DNA from: Pycnococcus provasolii
Taxonomy: Eukaryota; Chlorophyta; Pseudoscourfieldiophyceae; Pseudoscourfieldiales; Pycnococcaceae
Length of the DNA: 64,000 nucleotides
Assembly: GCA_938743325.2 (NCBI GenBank)
Contig: OW568881.1
Coordinates: forward strand, 620,001 to 684,000
Reading direction: 5' to 3'
The notes beneath the pieces are model-generated. The model saw nothing but the letters and a program-made list of their open reading frames with translations. It searched no databases and was not told the origin of the DNA. A program made the position numbers and the translations under genes. Numbering within the stretch: the first letter of the stretch is position 1; every line of letters begins with the position of its first letter. Positions 48,494-58,527 of the stretch are shown piece after piece.

Positions 48494-50579
48494 ATGTCCT
48501 CCACCTCAGAAGACGGCGGCAACGTCATCTCGGGAGGCGCGGAAGAGGAGGAGGAGGACGAAGAAGTGACTGCTGACGACGAATTACTGAGCGACACCTC
48601 ACCCTTATATAACACCTTCTATGCACTCAAGGCGGAGAACGACGCGCTGCGAGCCAACTTCGACGCGCTCAAAGATGTGCACGTCACGCTCGCTAATAAG
48701 TGTCGCGCCTTGGACGGTGACAAGGCGCAGAAGGATACGCAACTCAGAAACCTACAGCAGCTCCTCGAACAGGTATGTGCGGAAGGCCGAAAATGTGCAC
48801 TCAACAACAGGTGTTGTGTGTCTCGGGGAAACGCAACGTACGCTAACCAACACGTATCACAACACACGCACACACGCACACGCACACGCACACGCACACG
48901 CACACACACAGTGGCGGCTTGAGCTCGAGCAAAAGCAGGTGGCTCTCGACGAGGCCAAGTCACAGGCGCTCACGCAGGGACAGGTCGAGTCGCTACGCCA
49001 GAGAATCATCGCGGAAATCGAGGGGCCGCACCGCGAGCAGTGTGCCGCACTCGAGCGAGAGGCGGAGGGCGTTCAGGAACAGCTCAACATTCTAAGGCGA
49101 GAACACGACCGGATGCGAGGGGAGCACGAGTACTCAGGAGCCAAGCACGCCAAGGAACTCGCGGAAAGCCGCACAGAGCACGACGCCGAGCGCGACGCGC
49201 TGAACCGCGAGGCGGAGGCTCTGAAGGCGCGCGTCGCCAAGCTAGCATCCGCGTCGACGCGAGCGACGGCACTCGAGCAGGAGCTTGCAGCCAAGTCCAG
49301 GGCGCTGTCCGACCTCAAGTCCGAGGTGGAGGCGGTGCGCAGGGAGAAGGAGGCGGCGGCGAATGCCGCCGCGGCGGAGGTGTTCAACGCCTCGAACGGC
49401 GCGTCGAGGCACGCCGAGCGCCTGCTGGAAATGAAGCGTGCGACCGAGGTTGCGGAACGCCGTGCAAGGCACGCGTCGGCCGAACTTGCGGCTGTGCAGA
49501 GCGCGAACGAGATGCTGAACCAGCAGCTCATGCAGGCGGAAACGCAGCTCGCTGCAGCCCGCGCGAGCCTCGACGAACGTGCGCGAAAGCACGAGGAGGA
49601 GGTGGCGGCGGAGAGGCGAAAGGCTGCAAACGCCGAACGCGCGTGGGAGGCTGAGCGCGCCAGCCTCGCGGAGGCGAATGCGCAGCGCGAGTCACGGCTG
49701 ACGGAACTCGCGCGCGAGTACAAGGCGGACGTGGCGCGCGTTCGCGCGGAGGGCGAGGCGGCGACGGAGGCTGCTGGCGACCGCTTTTCGGCAGAGCGAA
49801 GGCGCCTCGAAAGCATGCTGGCGGAGGCGAAGGCTCGCGTCGAAAGTCTGGAGGCGAGCCGAGTTACTGACGGGAAGGAGGCGGATCGAAGGCACGAGAC
49901 ACTTAAGGGCGAAGTGCTGGCAGCGCAGAGAGACGCCGTGGACGCGCGCGCGGAGGCGAGAGCTTCGCAGCGAGCGGCGGAGAAGCTGACCGCTGAGCTC
50001 GAGGAGTCGCGCGCGACGACGACGCGCGTGAGAGACGAGGCGGACCGCATTGCGGAGGAGAATCGGCGAAATGTTGGGCGCCTGGGCGAGCTTGCGCAGC
50101 AGCTTGAGGAGGCGCGTACTGCCGTTCGTCGTCTTGAGGCGAACGTCGCCGCGGCGAATGCTGAGTCGGCGGAGTCCGCGAGGAAGATGGAGGTGGCACG
50201 TGCGGAAAACGATCTCAACATCCAGGCGGCGAAGCGGCAGGCGGAGTTCCAGAGCCAAACGATTATCGCGCGCGCAACTGAGTTCGTTGGCGACCTGGAG
50301 ACGAGGTACATGTCGAGCATTGGAAAGGCGCGGCGAAAGCTGCGACGGGCGGGTGCACGCCTGCGCGGCGCCGCGAAGGACCGTGCGCAAATGCTCATCC
50401 GCCAGGGTGAGCTTGATGCGCGCAACAGTGCACTTCGTCGCGCACATCGTGGTTTGCTCAACACGGATGCAGCCGCGGCATCGACTATGCCGACGAAGAA
50501 TGCGACTGGCGAGATTGCCGCGCAGCTCGCAGCGATGAAAGCGGCAGCGGAAGTGAGACTAAAAGCGTTAAATGCCTGA
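48494..50579 (+). CDS. Long coiled-coil protein (two exons)
   Basis: Exons 48494-48772 and 48912-50579, 648 residues. An acidic N-terminus (SGGAEEEEEDEEVTADDE) is followed by almost unbroken heptad repeats rich in Ala, Glu and Arg from about 60 to 535. A basic segment (MSSIGKARRKLRRAGARLRG) and a short tail follow. Composition fits centrosomal or ciliary coiled-coil proteins, and it lies next to DNAAF1, but no specific family can be claimed from heptads. The TGA stop (50577-50579) is the first part of a 3'-flank element. Confidence 0.8.
48773..48911 (+). other. 139-bp intron in the coiled-coil gene
   Basis: Donor CAG|GTATGT, acceptor CACACACAG|TGG, phase 0. The last 50 bases are a (CA)n/(CACACG)n microsatellite instead of a normal pyrimidine tract. 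Joining keeps the heptad pattern. Confidence 0.88.
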
Positions 50580-50675
50580 TTCAGTAAAGTGATAGAGTTC
50601 ACTTCGTCCAACGGTCGTCCATTCACACCACTCACCATTCAGCCCATTCAGCAGCGCGTCTTTGTAACATGGCGC
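50577..50675 (+). repeat. 3'-flank repeat element, copy 4
   Basis: tgattcagtaaagtgataga, then ttcgtccaacggtcgtccatt, then cccattcagcagcgcgtctt. It overlaps the stop codon of the coiled-coil gene and runs in the same direction. Confidence 0.75.
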
Positions 50676-50896
50676 TGATGCTTTCGAAGCAACTACATGC
50701 CGCTTTTTGCTGGCGTCCGGCGTGAGAGCTCCACTTGCGCTTGTTTGTCGCTGTTGTCGACAATCACAATCTCAACAAGAACAACGACGCGAAAAAAAAG
50801 AAGAGAACAAATCAAGGGTTATTTATTTTCAATAGATAATACTATCCATAATCATCTTAAAGTACATTAAATGGTATTTTATGGTTCGTCACGATG
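50676..50896. other. Intergenic between convergent genes
   Basis: Nothing recognised beyond AT-rich 3' sequence. Confidence 0.4.
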
Positions 50897-52390
50897 TCAC
50901 CATTGTTTCACCTCGTGGCCTCCGAGGCTCTTCGAGCGCTTAATCCTTTCGCGGCTCTCCTCCTCCTGCTCCTCCTCTTTCTTTTCAGCCTCCGTAATTG
51001 AGGTTGGCTGCCATGGCGCGCGCATGTACTCTTGTGTCTGCATCTCAGTAAGACGTGACACAGTCCGATCCCACGCGAACGACTCGTCGCGGTTCTCCAG
51101 TCCCGTGGAGTCGAACAGCTCAAGCACAGGTGCGGCTGCAAGAATAATGAGCTTTGCTTTCCGCTCGTAGAATACGTCAATGCCCGTGATGAAGCGCCGC
51201 AGTTTGTCTAGATTATCCGCATTCAAACGCGGAACGTCCTCAATCATGATGGTGTGATGCTGACCCGATAGACGACCATAGTCGCTCGCGCCGAGAGGCT
51301 GCCCAAACAATTCGTCGAACGTGAAGCGCACGGACCCGCCATCTTTCGAAACGCGTGGAAGATTCATACGCCGGCCAAGGGCGATCAGCGCACTGCTCGT
51401 CTCTCCCTGGTCCTTGCACAACTTCTTTTCCCAAAACCGGTCAAATGTGTTTCCCACATCGCCGCCGTCGGCGTCTACGAACCACGGCCCACTTCCACCC
51501 GCGCTGTTGCCTAGCGTTCCCGTCAACCTGTAGTCAATTGCGCTCGCGTCGAAGCAGAAGACGTCGTTTGTCTGCTCGATGAGGTCGATAGCCGGGACGA
51601 ACGATGCTCTATTGAGACCATTTTTGTACAACTCTCGTGGCACGCGGTTCGAGGTGAACACGCAAACACAGCCGCATGAACGCAGTGCCTCGAGAAGACG
51701 GCGCAAAATCATCGCGTCAGCCACATCAGTCACTTGAAACTCGTCGAAGCACAGCAGCTTAGCCTTGGACTTCATGTCACGCGCCACGTCCGGGAGCGGA
51801 TCAGGAAGGTGCTTGCGTGCGTGCAGCTCGAGGTGCACTTTTGCCATAAAGTCGTGAAAGTGCACTCGCGTCTTCTTCAGCTCGGCAGGTTGTACGTTGA
51901 AGAAGAGGTCCATGCAAAACGACTTGCCCGTGCCCACACCACCTTGCAAGTACACGCCACGAGGCGTGTTCGTGCTGGTCGGCCCTGAACTCGCGCCTTT
52001 GGAAGCACCGCCGAACATGCTGCCGAGTTTCCCGAAGAGCCCGCCGCCGCCGCCGCCGCCTTCGTCTCCCGTCGTCGTCGCGCCGCTCGCTTTGCCCTCC
52101 AAGTACTCTGCCAGATCTTGGTGCAGACGCTGCAGTGGCTGAAGAGCGAGTCTTTGGTTCTCGTCCGGCGAGATTTTCCCCGACTCAACAAGCGACTCGT
52201 ACGCCTGCACGGGCGGCGTGCCCGGTGGCAGGTTTGCGAAGAGCAGCGCGGCGGCGCCGGACGTGACGCCCGGCTTATCTGCCGCCGCGGGCGAAGTGGT
52301 GGTCGCCGCCGCCGCGTGCGAGCGTCTGGCGAAGTGTCGCGCGAGTCGCGAGAGGTGGGCGAGGGGCATGGCGCCAGGTGGCCATGCCAT
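50897..52390 (-). CDS. AFG1: AFG1/LACE1-type mitochondrial AAA ATPase
   Basis: 497 residues from the ATG at 52390 (MAWPPGAMPLAHLSRLARHF), a good mitochondrial presequence; frames upstream of it lack family content. Walker A GGVGTGKS, Walker B LLCFDEFQVTDVADAMIL, sensor region VFTSNRVPRELYKNGLNR and the C-terminal ..GSVRFTFDELFGQPLGASDY are all AFG1/ZapE hallmarks. In yeast and animals it helps degrade or extract unassembled respiratory-chain subunits in mitochondria. Length is typical. A Gly-rich insert (GGGGGGLFGKLGSMFGG) precedes the Walker A region. Confidence 0.93.
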   Translation of the reverse strand: MAWPPGAMPLAHLSRLARHFARRSHAAAATTTSPAAADKPGVTSGAAALLFANLPPGTPPVQAYESLVESGKISPDENQRLALQPLQRLHQDLAEYLEGKASGATTTGDEGGGGGGGLFGKLGSMFGGASKGASSGPTSTNTPRGVYLQGGVGTGKSFCMDLFFNVQPAELKKTRVHFHDFMAKVHLELHARKHLPDPLPDVARDMKSKAKLLCFDEFQVTDVADAMILRRLLEALRSCGCVCVFTSNRVPRELYKNGLNRASFVPAIDLIEQTNDVFCFDASAIDYRLTGTLGNSAGGSGPWFVDADGGDVGNTFDRFWEKKLCKDQGETSSALIALGRRMNLPRVSKDGGSVRFTFDELFGQPLGASDYGRLSGQHHTIMIEDVPRLNADNLDKLRRFITGIDVFYERKAKLIILAAAPVLELFDSTGLENRDESFAWDRTVSRLTEMQTQEYMRAPWQPTSITEAEKKEEEQEEESRERIKRSKSLGGHEVKQW

Positions 52391-52555
52391 GCTGGTCGTC
52401 GGCGGAGGGATGGTGGGTGGTGAGGGGGGAACCTGAGGGCCGAGGGGGGAGGGGGAGGGAGTCAGGGAGGGACCTTTTTTATCGGACGGACCGTTATGAT
52501 TCCAAAGTCTGATTAGGGGTTTGGGATCACATGCTACTTTATCTTTACACACAAC

Positions 52556-53194
52556 TCACGGCGGCTGCTGACTGGCCAGAAACGTGCTCACGCGCTCAGC
52601 CACCTCCGCCTCCGCCTCCGCCTCGAGCAAAATGTCCGCGCCGTAACGGGCACCGCCCAACCCGCTCGGGTTGGCGGATGGGGCACTACCACCCGACGGA
52701 GGGCGCACGTGGCGTGGCGCGAAGCGATCGTGCGAAGGGAGCACGCCTAGCTTGCTTGCAGATACGGGCAAAGGCGCGAGCGACGCGCTGGGAATCTGCG
52801 TGCGCGCGGCGGCATCCGACGTCTTCGCAGCGGTCGCCGCCGTTGACGGCGACGACGTTCCCGACACCGCAACGCTTGGCGCGACTTTGACCGTTTCCGC
52901 ATCATGTCCGCCAAACAGCGCGCCAGCCGCCGCCCCGCGTCCCGCGCGACGCACCTCACCTCGTATTCGTGACAGCTCTTCAAGGCTCTGCTGCAGCTCT
53001 CCTCGCAGCGTTCCCACCTCCGCATTCTCGCGCGCCAGACGGTCCGCCGCCTGCGCTGCTTGTCTGACGTACGCTGTGGCGCGCCCGAGAGCAAAACCTG
53101 CGGTGCGTGCCGCCTGCGGCAGTCCCTTGGGCCCAAGTACGAGTGCTGCCGCCCCAAGGCAAGCGAGCGTTGGCAGCAGGTCGACGCCAATCAT
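52556..53194 (-). CDS. TatA/TatB-like single-span protein
   Basis: 212 residues from the ATG at 53194. The start MIGVDLLPTLACLGAAALVL then GPKGLPQAARTAG matches the TatA/TatB pattern: short N-terminal helix, Gly-Pro hinge, amphipathic helix. A coiled coil (about 50-95) follows as in TatB, then a disordered tail. Tat proteins help move folded proteins across plastid or bacterial-type membranes. No targeting peptide precedes the helix unless the frame is extended to 53257 (MCCRACRQGARRKTWRENTF), which would add a basic leader. The match is short, so this is a suggestion. Confidence 0.5.
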   Translation of the reverse strand: MIGVDLLPTLACLGAAALVLGPKGLPQAARTAGFALGRATAYVRQAAQAADRLARENAEVGTLRGELQQSLEELSRIRGEVRRAGRGAAAGALFGGHDAETVKVAPSVAVSGTSSPSTAATAAKTSDAAARTQIPSASLAPLPVSASKLGVLPSHDRFAPRHVRPPSGGSAPSANPSGLGGARYGADILLEAEAEAEVAERVSTFLASQQPP

Positions 53195-53207
53195 TAAAAA
53201 AGTATTT

Positions 53208-53414
53208 TCACGCCACGTTTTCCGCCGTGCGCCCTGACGGCAGGCTCGACAGCACAAGGAGTGGCGTGTTTGAGAGCAGCTTCACGCACGTTTCCAGCAG
53301 TGCACCCCACGCTCCCAGTACGCACACGACGAGGCAGGCAGTGCCGAGCAGGATGCGCGCCTCGCGGTACAGCCCAGTGCCCCCGTGTCTCGTGACGTTG
53401 GGCGCGCCGTCCAT
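53208..53414 (-). CDS. Possible 68-residue small membrane protein
   Basis: MDGAPNVTRHGGTGLYREAR, then a hydrophobic hairpin (ILLGTACLVVCVLGAWGALL and NTPLLVLSSL). ATG at 53414. It ends 13 bases before the start of the TatB-like frame on the same strand, so the two may belong to one transcript, or one may be leader for the other. No family recognised. Confidence 0.4.
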   Translation of the reverse strand: MDGAPNVTRHGGTGLYREARILLGTACLVVCVLGAWGALLETCVKLLSNTPLLVLSSLPSGRTAENVA

Positions 53415-53602
53415 GCACGTGGGAATGGACGTCCGAGGGCGCGAGGGGGGGAGGGGGCGAGAGGAGCACTAAAGCCTAAAGCCTAAAGGTCGGGAATGGC
53501 TAAACCATCGAGGGCGTGGGGATCCCTCGCTGCACGGAGTGCCAGGCTTTCCCTCCGCCTTCCGCCCTTATCCATTATTTTTGTCTCGCAAAAAACCACG
53601 CC

Positions 53603-54331
53603 ATGCCCGTGCGCTCAACCACCAAGAACAACGCGCACACACGCAGACAAGGGGTGTCCGCACGAAGGACGCCAATAGTCAACTTGCGGCGTGCCTGCAG
53701 CAGTGTGTCACCCGTATGTCGCGCTCGACGACAGGGCAACACGACGGCGTCAAGAGGGGCGACTGCGCGTGACGCGCAAGGCGAGTGGGACTTGCGTGAC
53801 GCGACGGCGGCTGGTAAGGCACGCGCGCCGTGCCAGAACGAAGCGACGACGAAAATCGCTGTCGTTCTGGTGGAGCCGCAGATACCAGGGAATACGGGAG
53901 CCATTGCAAGAACGTGCGCTTCTCAGAAAGTTGACCTTCACCTCGTTCGACCACTCGGCTTTGAGCTCGACGACACCAAACTGAAGCGGGCTGGCCTAGA
54001 CTACTGGCAGCACGTTTGCGTCGCTGTGCACGACAACTGGGACCAATTCAGGGAGATGTACGACAAATGGCCTGAACCAAAGCGTCTTGTCAGCTTCACT
54101 ACCAAGGCAGACTATCTCCTTTTTGACGAACCCGGTGCTACGTTCCGCGATGGCGACGTGCTGCTCTTTGGTGCCGAGGATGCAGGTTTGCCTGAGCACA
54201 TAAGAGCTCAGAGTGACCTCTGCCTACGAATTCCCATGGAGGAGCAGCCACACGTGCGTTCGCTAAACTTGAGCGTCAGCGTCGCCGTCGGCGTTTTCGA
54301 GGCTGTTCGCCAGTCGAAGCAGAACAACTGA
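53603..54331 (+). CDS. tRNA (cytidine/uridine-34 2'-O)-methyltransferase, TrmL type
   Basis: 242 residues from the ATG at 53603. The first 85 residues are basic and presequence-like (TRRQGVSARRTPIVNLRRA). The SPOUT knot domain has KIAVVLVEPQIPGNTGAIAR, LLFGAEDAGLP and RSLNLSVSVAVGVFEA, the three TrmL/YibK motifs. Bacterial TrmL methylates the ribose of the wobble base of leucine tRNAs. With its leader this copy is likely mitochondrial or plastid. Confidence 0.9.
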   Translation: MPVRSTTKNNAHTRRQGVSARRTPIVNLRRACSSVSPVCRARRQGNTTASRGATARDAQGEWDLRDATAAGKARAPCQNEATTKIAVVLVEPQIPGNTGAIARTCASQKVDLHLVRPLGFELDDTKLKRAGLDYWQHVCVAVHDNWDQFREMYDKWPEPKRLVSFTTKADYLLFDEPGATFRDGDVLLFGAEDAGLPEHIRAQSDLCLRIPMEEQPHVRSLNLSVSVAVGVFEAVRQSKQNN

Positions 54332-54533
54332 CGTGTAACATATTTATGCACTGATAAGAAAAGAAAAGGGTCCCGTTTCCCTTGTCCCGTTTCGAGTCCA
54401 GGCCGTGATCCGTCTCGTGGCTGCACAAATTGTCTTTTTACCTTTCTCTTTCAGTCATATATCGTTACACAAACACAAAACATTATTTCAAAAAATACCT
54501 ATATCCTTGCTATATCCAGAATTTTTTTCATCT

Positions 54534-56516
54534 TCACGCGGCGGCAGTTGAGGCAGACGCCAAAATCAGCGCTTCGTAGTGGCGCGCGCAAAGTGCAAGC
54601 TTCGCCAGTACGGTCGCGTCCGACTTGAGCATCACGTCCAGCGGCTCCTCGCCGCTCAGCAGGTTGGAGAACTGCGGCGCTCCCATGCACGTGCGAAGCA
54701 CCGCGGATCCGTCGGGCATTGCCACAGGCTGTCCAAGCAAAATCTTGCAAGACATGATATCCTTCTCCTCCTTCGTCAAGGTTCCCTCCTCGAGCAGATC
54801 GGAGGCGTCGGAGTACATGAACCCGTACACCTGCTTGAGCTCGTCGGCGTTGAGGAAGCGGCTGTTCGCGTCAGAACGAAGGCGAAGCGCGACGATGGAG
54901 TTGATGCCACCCACCTGGTAGTCGAGGCCCTCGTAGTCCTCCACTGGAAGGCGCACGAGCTCGTCTCCGTGCGACGCATCCACCATCGTGCGCACGGCGT
55001 TCACCCACGAGCACATCGCCTCGCCCGCGGCGGCGGCACCGCCAGCATGCTGGATCGAGTCTGCCATGCGCTCCATCTCGTGAAGGCCGCTCGCCCAGCG
55101 AAGGAGCATGCCGTAGTTGCACGGTCCTGCGGGAAGCATCTTGGTCAGCTGCGGGATCACCGCGCCGACGTCGTGCGGCGTCAGGTACGACGCACTCGCG
55201 TTCGCGTATGCCGCCTGCACAGCCGCCTGCTCGCTCTCAATCATGGCGTTCATCTCGTCCACGCGCTTGCCGCTCATCAGCACTCCACCAGCGAACGACG
55301 GACCGGCATAGAACTTCGAGGCGGTGACGAGCGCGAAGCCGTGCTCGTTCAGCCAGCGCGGAATCAGCGCAGCCTCGTGGCGCATCTGGCAGCAGTCAAG
55401 CACGCAAATCACGCGATCTTTGCCAAATTCCGCGACGAGCTCGTCCACGCATGACTCGCTGGGAACCGTCATGCCCGTCTTGGACCCAGCCACCATGTGC
55501 AGAACCACCACCTTCGCGGGGTCGGAGTGCAGCGCGGCGCGCGCAGCCTCGGCCACCATCGCGTCGTAGTTATTACGCAGCATGCCCACCTTCTCGCATC
55601 GGCACACCATCTCGTGCACGTCGAGGCGCGCGAGCGTGTGAAGCGTGGGGAGCTCGCTGCTCATCTCCACCTGGCTTCCTCCGATGGGAATGCGGCTGGA
55701 AAAGTAGCGTCCTTCACATGCCTGCGCCGTTCCACTTCCCACCTCGCCAGCTGCCACGACGATGGACGTCACGGATCCCCTCGGGTTGTCCGTGAGCTCG
55801 CCCTGCGGGCGATCTTCGCCGCGCTGCACGGCGGTGCGCTCGTTGTTGTGCTTGATGGCAAGTTCGCGGGACTTCATGATGGCGTGAATCAGCGGAAAAT
55901 TCTCGGCATCCGTGCCGCTGGGATGCGCAACCATCATCGCTCCATCCACGTCGGGGGCGAGCAGGGAGACGACACGCTCGCACACCTCGTGCATCAGCTG
56001 CGTGTCGCTCGAGTATCCGGGTGCGCTCCACATGCGCTGCGCCATGGCCACCGCAGCCTCTTGCGCGGATGGCGTGGGCGACGAGCTCGTGCATGACCCG
56101 CGGTGGATCGTCGACGCCGGCTTGGGGATCATGCCCGTGTGGTACTTGTTCACGCGCTCCTCTCCCTTGAAGACGCTGCGATCGTCGCTTCCCTTCTCCA
56201 TAAGGCACTGCACCGTCTCGACGATCGCGGGCTTCTCGACGTTCATGAACAGCGCTTGAATGGACTGCACCATAGCGTCCATCGCGTTGCCGCTCGTTCC
56301 CGACCACGCGTTCACATTGTCAAGAGGAAAGCAGATCTCGCCGACGACGGTTCCGCTGGCGGAGACGCTCACGCGAACGCGCGGGTCGTTCAGCATCTCG
56401 ATGACATTTCCCGTGACGCGGTTCACGTCAGCCGTTGTGTCAAGTCGCGGTCCTCCGAGACGGAACTGGATGCTCTGCGACCGAGTGGAGGAGTCATCAT
56501 CGTCACATCCACACAT
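54534..56516 (-). CDS. PLP-fold type I protein of unknown function
   Basis: 660 residues. The centre looks like an aminotransferase-fold enzyme: MVAHPSGTDAE (cofactor phosphate loop), VICVLDCCQMRHE (Asp/Gln pair near the pyridine ring) and ALVTASKFYAGPSFAGGVLM with a candidate Schiff-base lysine. The first 150 and last 150 residues match nothing I know. The N-terminus (MCGCDDDDSSTRSQS) has no targeting signal. Neither substrate nor reaction can be read from the sequence. It lies between the tRNA methyltransferase and a small gene; no operon logic applies in this eukaryote. Confidence 0.65.
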   Translation of the reverse strand: MCGCDDDDSSTRSQSIQFRLGGPRLDTTADVNRVTGNVIEMLNDPRVRVSVSASGTVVGEICFPLDNVNAWSGTSGNAMDAMVQSIQALFMNVEKPAIVETVQCLMEKGSDDRSVFKGEERVNKYHTGMIPKPASTIHRGSCTSSSPTPSAQEAAVAMAQRMWSAPGYSSDTQLMHEVCERVVSLLAPDVDGAMMVAHPSGTDAENFPLIHAIMKSRELAIKHNNERTAVQRGEDRPQGELTDNPRGSVTSIVVAAGEVGSGTAQACEGRYFSSRIPIGGSQVEMSSELPTLHTLARLDVHEMVCRCEKVGMLRNNYDAMVAEAARAALHSDPAKVVVLHMVAGSKTGMTVPSESCVDELVAEFGKDRVICVLDCCQMRHEAALIPRWLNEHGFALVTASKFYAGPSFAGGVLMSGKRVDEMNAMIESEQAAVQAAYANASASYLTPHDVGAVIPQLTKMLPAGPCNYGMLLRWASGLHEMERMADSIQHAGGAAAAGEAMCSWVNAVRTMVDASHGDELVRLPVEDYEGLDYQVGGINSIVALRLRSDANSRFLNADELKQVYGFMYSDASDLLEEGTLTKEEKDIMSCKILLGQPVAMPDGSAVLRTCMGAPQFSNLLSGEEPLDVMLKSDATVLAKLALCARHYEALILASASTAAA

Positions 56517-56922
56517 CGAGTCCGGAACATCGTACTGTTATTTTTGTTTGCATTTTTTTATTTTTTTCAATTCACGAAAGTAAAGAGAAAGAGAGAGAGA
56601 GATAGTGTGTGTGTGTGTAGTTTTATTTTGGTGTGTGTATTTTGTGTATGGATGTGGAGAGGTGGGTGTGTGGTGGAGGGAAGTCGCAAATGTAGAGCAC
56701 AGTGCGCACCAGTTAGCATATTGAGCGCACACGTGCAATTTGTCATTCCCTCCCTCTCTCTCTCTCTCTCTCAACCACACACACACACACACACACACAC
56801 AAATCGCACCACACCACACCACACCACACAAGCAGAATTGTTTTCGTGTGCATGATTCTGGAACGTGAGCGCACCAGCCAAGGCCCCACACCCACACAAC
56901 AGCCCCAGGCAGAGTATCCCTT
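56517..56922. repeat. Microsatellite-rich intergenic region
   Basis: Contains (ga)n and (gt)n at about 56583-56621, (tc)n at 56751-56772, (ca)n at 56775-56801 and accacaccac repeats to 56828. No gene. Confidence 0.8.
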
Positions 56923-57297
56923 TCACACCTTTTCGCTGGACACGATGTGGATCACCTTCGAGCTCGTGCAGAGCTTTTCGAAGTAGCGTGCTTGCGCCCA
57001 TCCGACGGAAGCCTTGAAAGTGGTCTCCGCCTTCTGCTTCGGCTCGCCCTCACGCACGGCGTCGTGCACGGTGGGCAGAGTTCGCATCTCCTTCTTGAAT
57101 CCCATCTGAGCGAGCGACACCTCGTACGGACATGCGGTTGAGATGTTGTTGGTCGTCTGCTGCTCGGTGGAGGACGCCATGACGCGCGTGTTCGTGTTCT
57201 TCTTGCCGCACCGCAGCACGGAGCGGTTGCTGTGAGTACGACGACACGCCTGTGTCGTCTTTCGCGTCGAGGACGTGGCCACGGTGGTGTTGTTCAT
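56923..57297 (-). CDS. Small protein of unknown function (124 residues)
   Basis: MNNTTVATSSTRKTTQACRR at the start, then a globular-looking end (SLAQMGFKKEMRTLPTVHDA ... ASVGWAQARYFEKLCTSSKV). ATG at 57297; a second ATG (MASSTEQQ, residue 40) at 57180 could be used if the first part is leader. Codon choice is GC-ending like neighbours. No family recognised. Confidence 0.55.
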   Translation of the reverse strand: MNNTTVATSSTRKTTQACRRTHSNRSVLRCGKKNTNTRVMASSTEQQTTNNISTACPYEVSLAQMGFKKEMRTLPTVHDAVREGEPKQKAETTFKASVGWAQARYFEKLCTSSKVIHIVSSEKV

Positions 57298-58527
57298 TAT
57301 TGTTGGTATTTTTTTTTGGTTTTCTTCTTTGTTCTGAGTTGACTAAGGCAAGTTGCTTAGTACGTGACGACTACGAATGCGTAGTGAGTTGCTATGCTCC
57401 AGCGGCGCATTCACGAGCCACGACGAAAGTGTGTTGTCAGCGAGCTGTGTGGAGTCGCAGTGTGTCGTTTGTTGTTCACGTGTGTGTCGTTGTAGAATGA
57501 AGAGGGAGAGAGACGCGGGACGGGACCGGGGGGAGGGGAGGGTGAGGGGAAGGGGGGAGCGGGGGGTGGCGGCGAGGGCCTCCGCTGCCTTCCCTCCAGC
57601 TCAGCTTAGATTCCTTAATTCTCGGTGCGAAAATTCTTTTTTTTCCCTCTCTCTGCTGGCGATTTGCGTCGTCTGCGTGGAATCCAAGCGCAAAGCTTGG
57701 CTGAGGCGTTGATTCTGGCCCCAACCGGAATATCTGAGAAATTAGTTGTCTCACTATCGTCACCGACTCCTTGGCAGCTTGGGGTGACATTGCAGGCAAA
57801 TTCGGAAATAGTCTGTTTTTTTCTGCTCATTTGCGACAACCTCTGTGCACCAAACCTTATTAAGTGGTTGTTGACTTTGCCAAGGCACAAGGCGTCACTG
57901 TCACTTCACTGGCATGGCCCGACGGCCCGTCACGTGTCCGTCCTCTTGGTTTTGGTTTTTCCCGCTTTGTCGAATCACGTTATGACTTCTGAGCGCAGCA
58001 GCGCAAAAGACTCGTTTTCGGGGGAATCGGTTCACGGGGACCCTAGCCGTGGAATTCATGGGTGGGCTATCGTTGAAAACGAGGGAGGATTTCGCCGCAG
58101 GAGGGGTCGAAAGTTAACTCGATGAAAGCTGAAGAATGCTCCTCCCCCGTTGGCCGTCAGCCTTCTGCTCCTCCTGTTGATTCGCCAGACGCGACGCGCA
58201 TTCGCACAAACAATGGAGGAAACACAGAAGGACGCGTCTCGTCTCATCACAGAAGAAGTGAGACGAGAGGGCGGAGGGGGCGGGGCGGCACAGCAAGAAG
58301 GGAATGGCGGCAGACAATGGTGACCGGGGCGGCAAAAGAAGTATCCCCGAAGCGCGGGCCAACGTCCCCGTCCTTCTTTTTTTCCCAGCACTCTCCTTCT
58401 CTGGGGGAAGGAGAGGAGAGTGCCCCCCCCCCCCCCCTCCTCCCCCCCCCCCCCCTTCACCGGTCGGTTGGCTCGCACACAAAACGAACGCGTGCGTGGT
58501 GGGGCACAACCAACCAACCAACCAACC
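57298..58527. other. Intergenic upstream of asparagine synthetase
   Basis: No supported gene; several 160-270-codon frames on both strands lack family signal and overlap. Contains long C runs at 58423-58454 and a caaccaaccaaccaacc repeat directly before the next ATG. Confidence 0.5.

Noticed and set aside
57298-58527. Upstream exon encoding MCG for asparagine synthetase
   Set aside because: No atgtgygg followed by a donor site was found in this region by eye.
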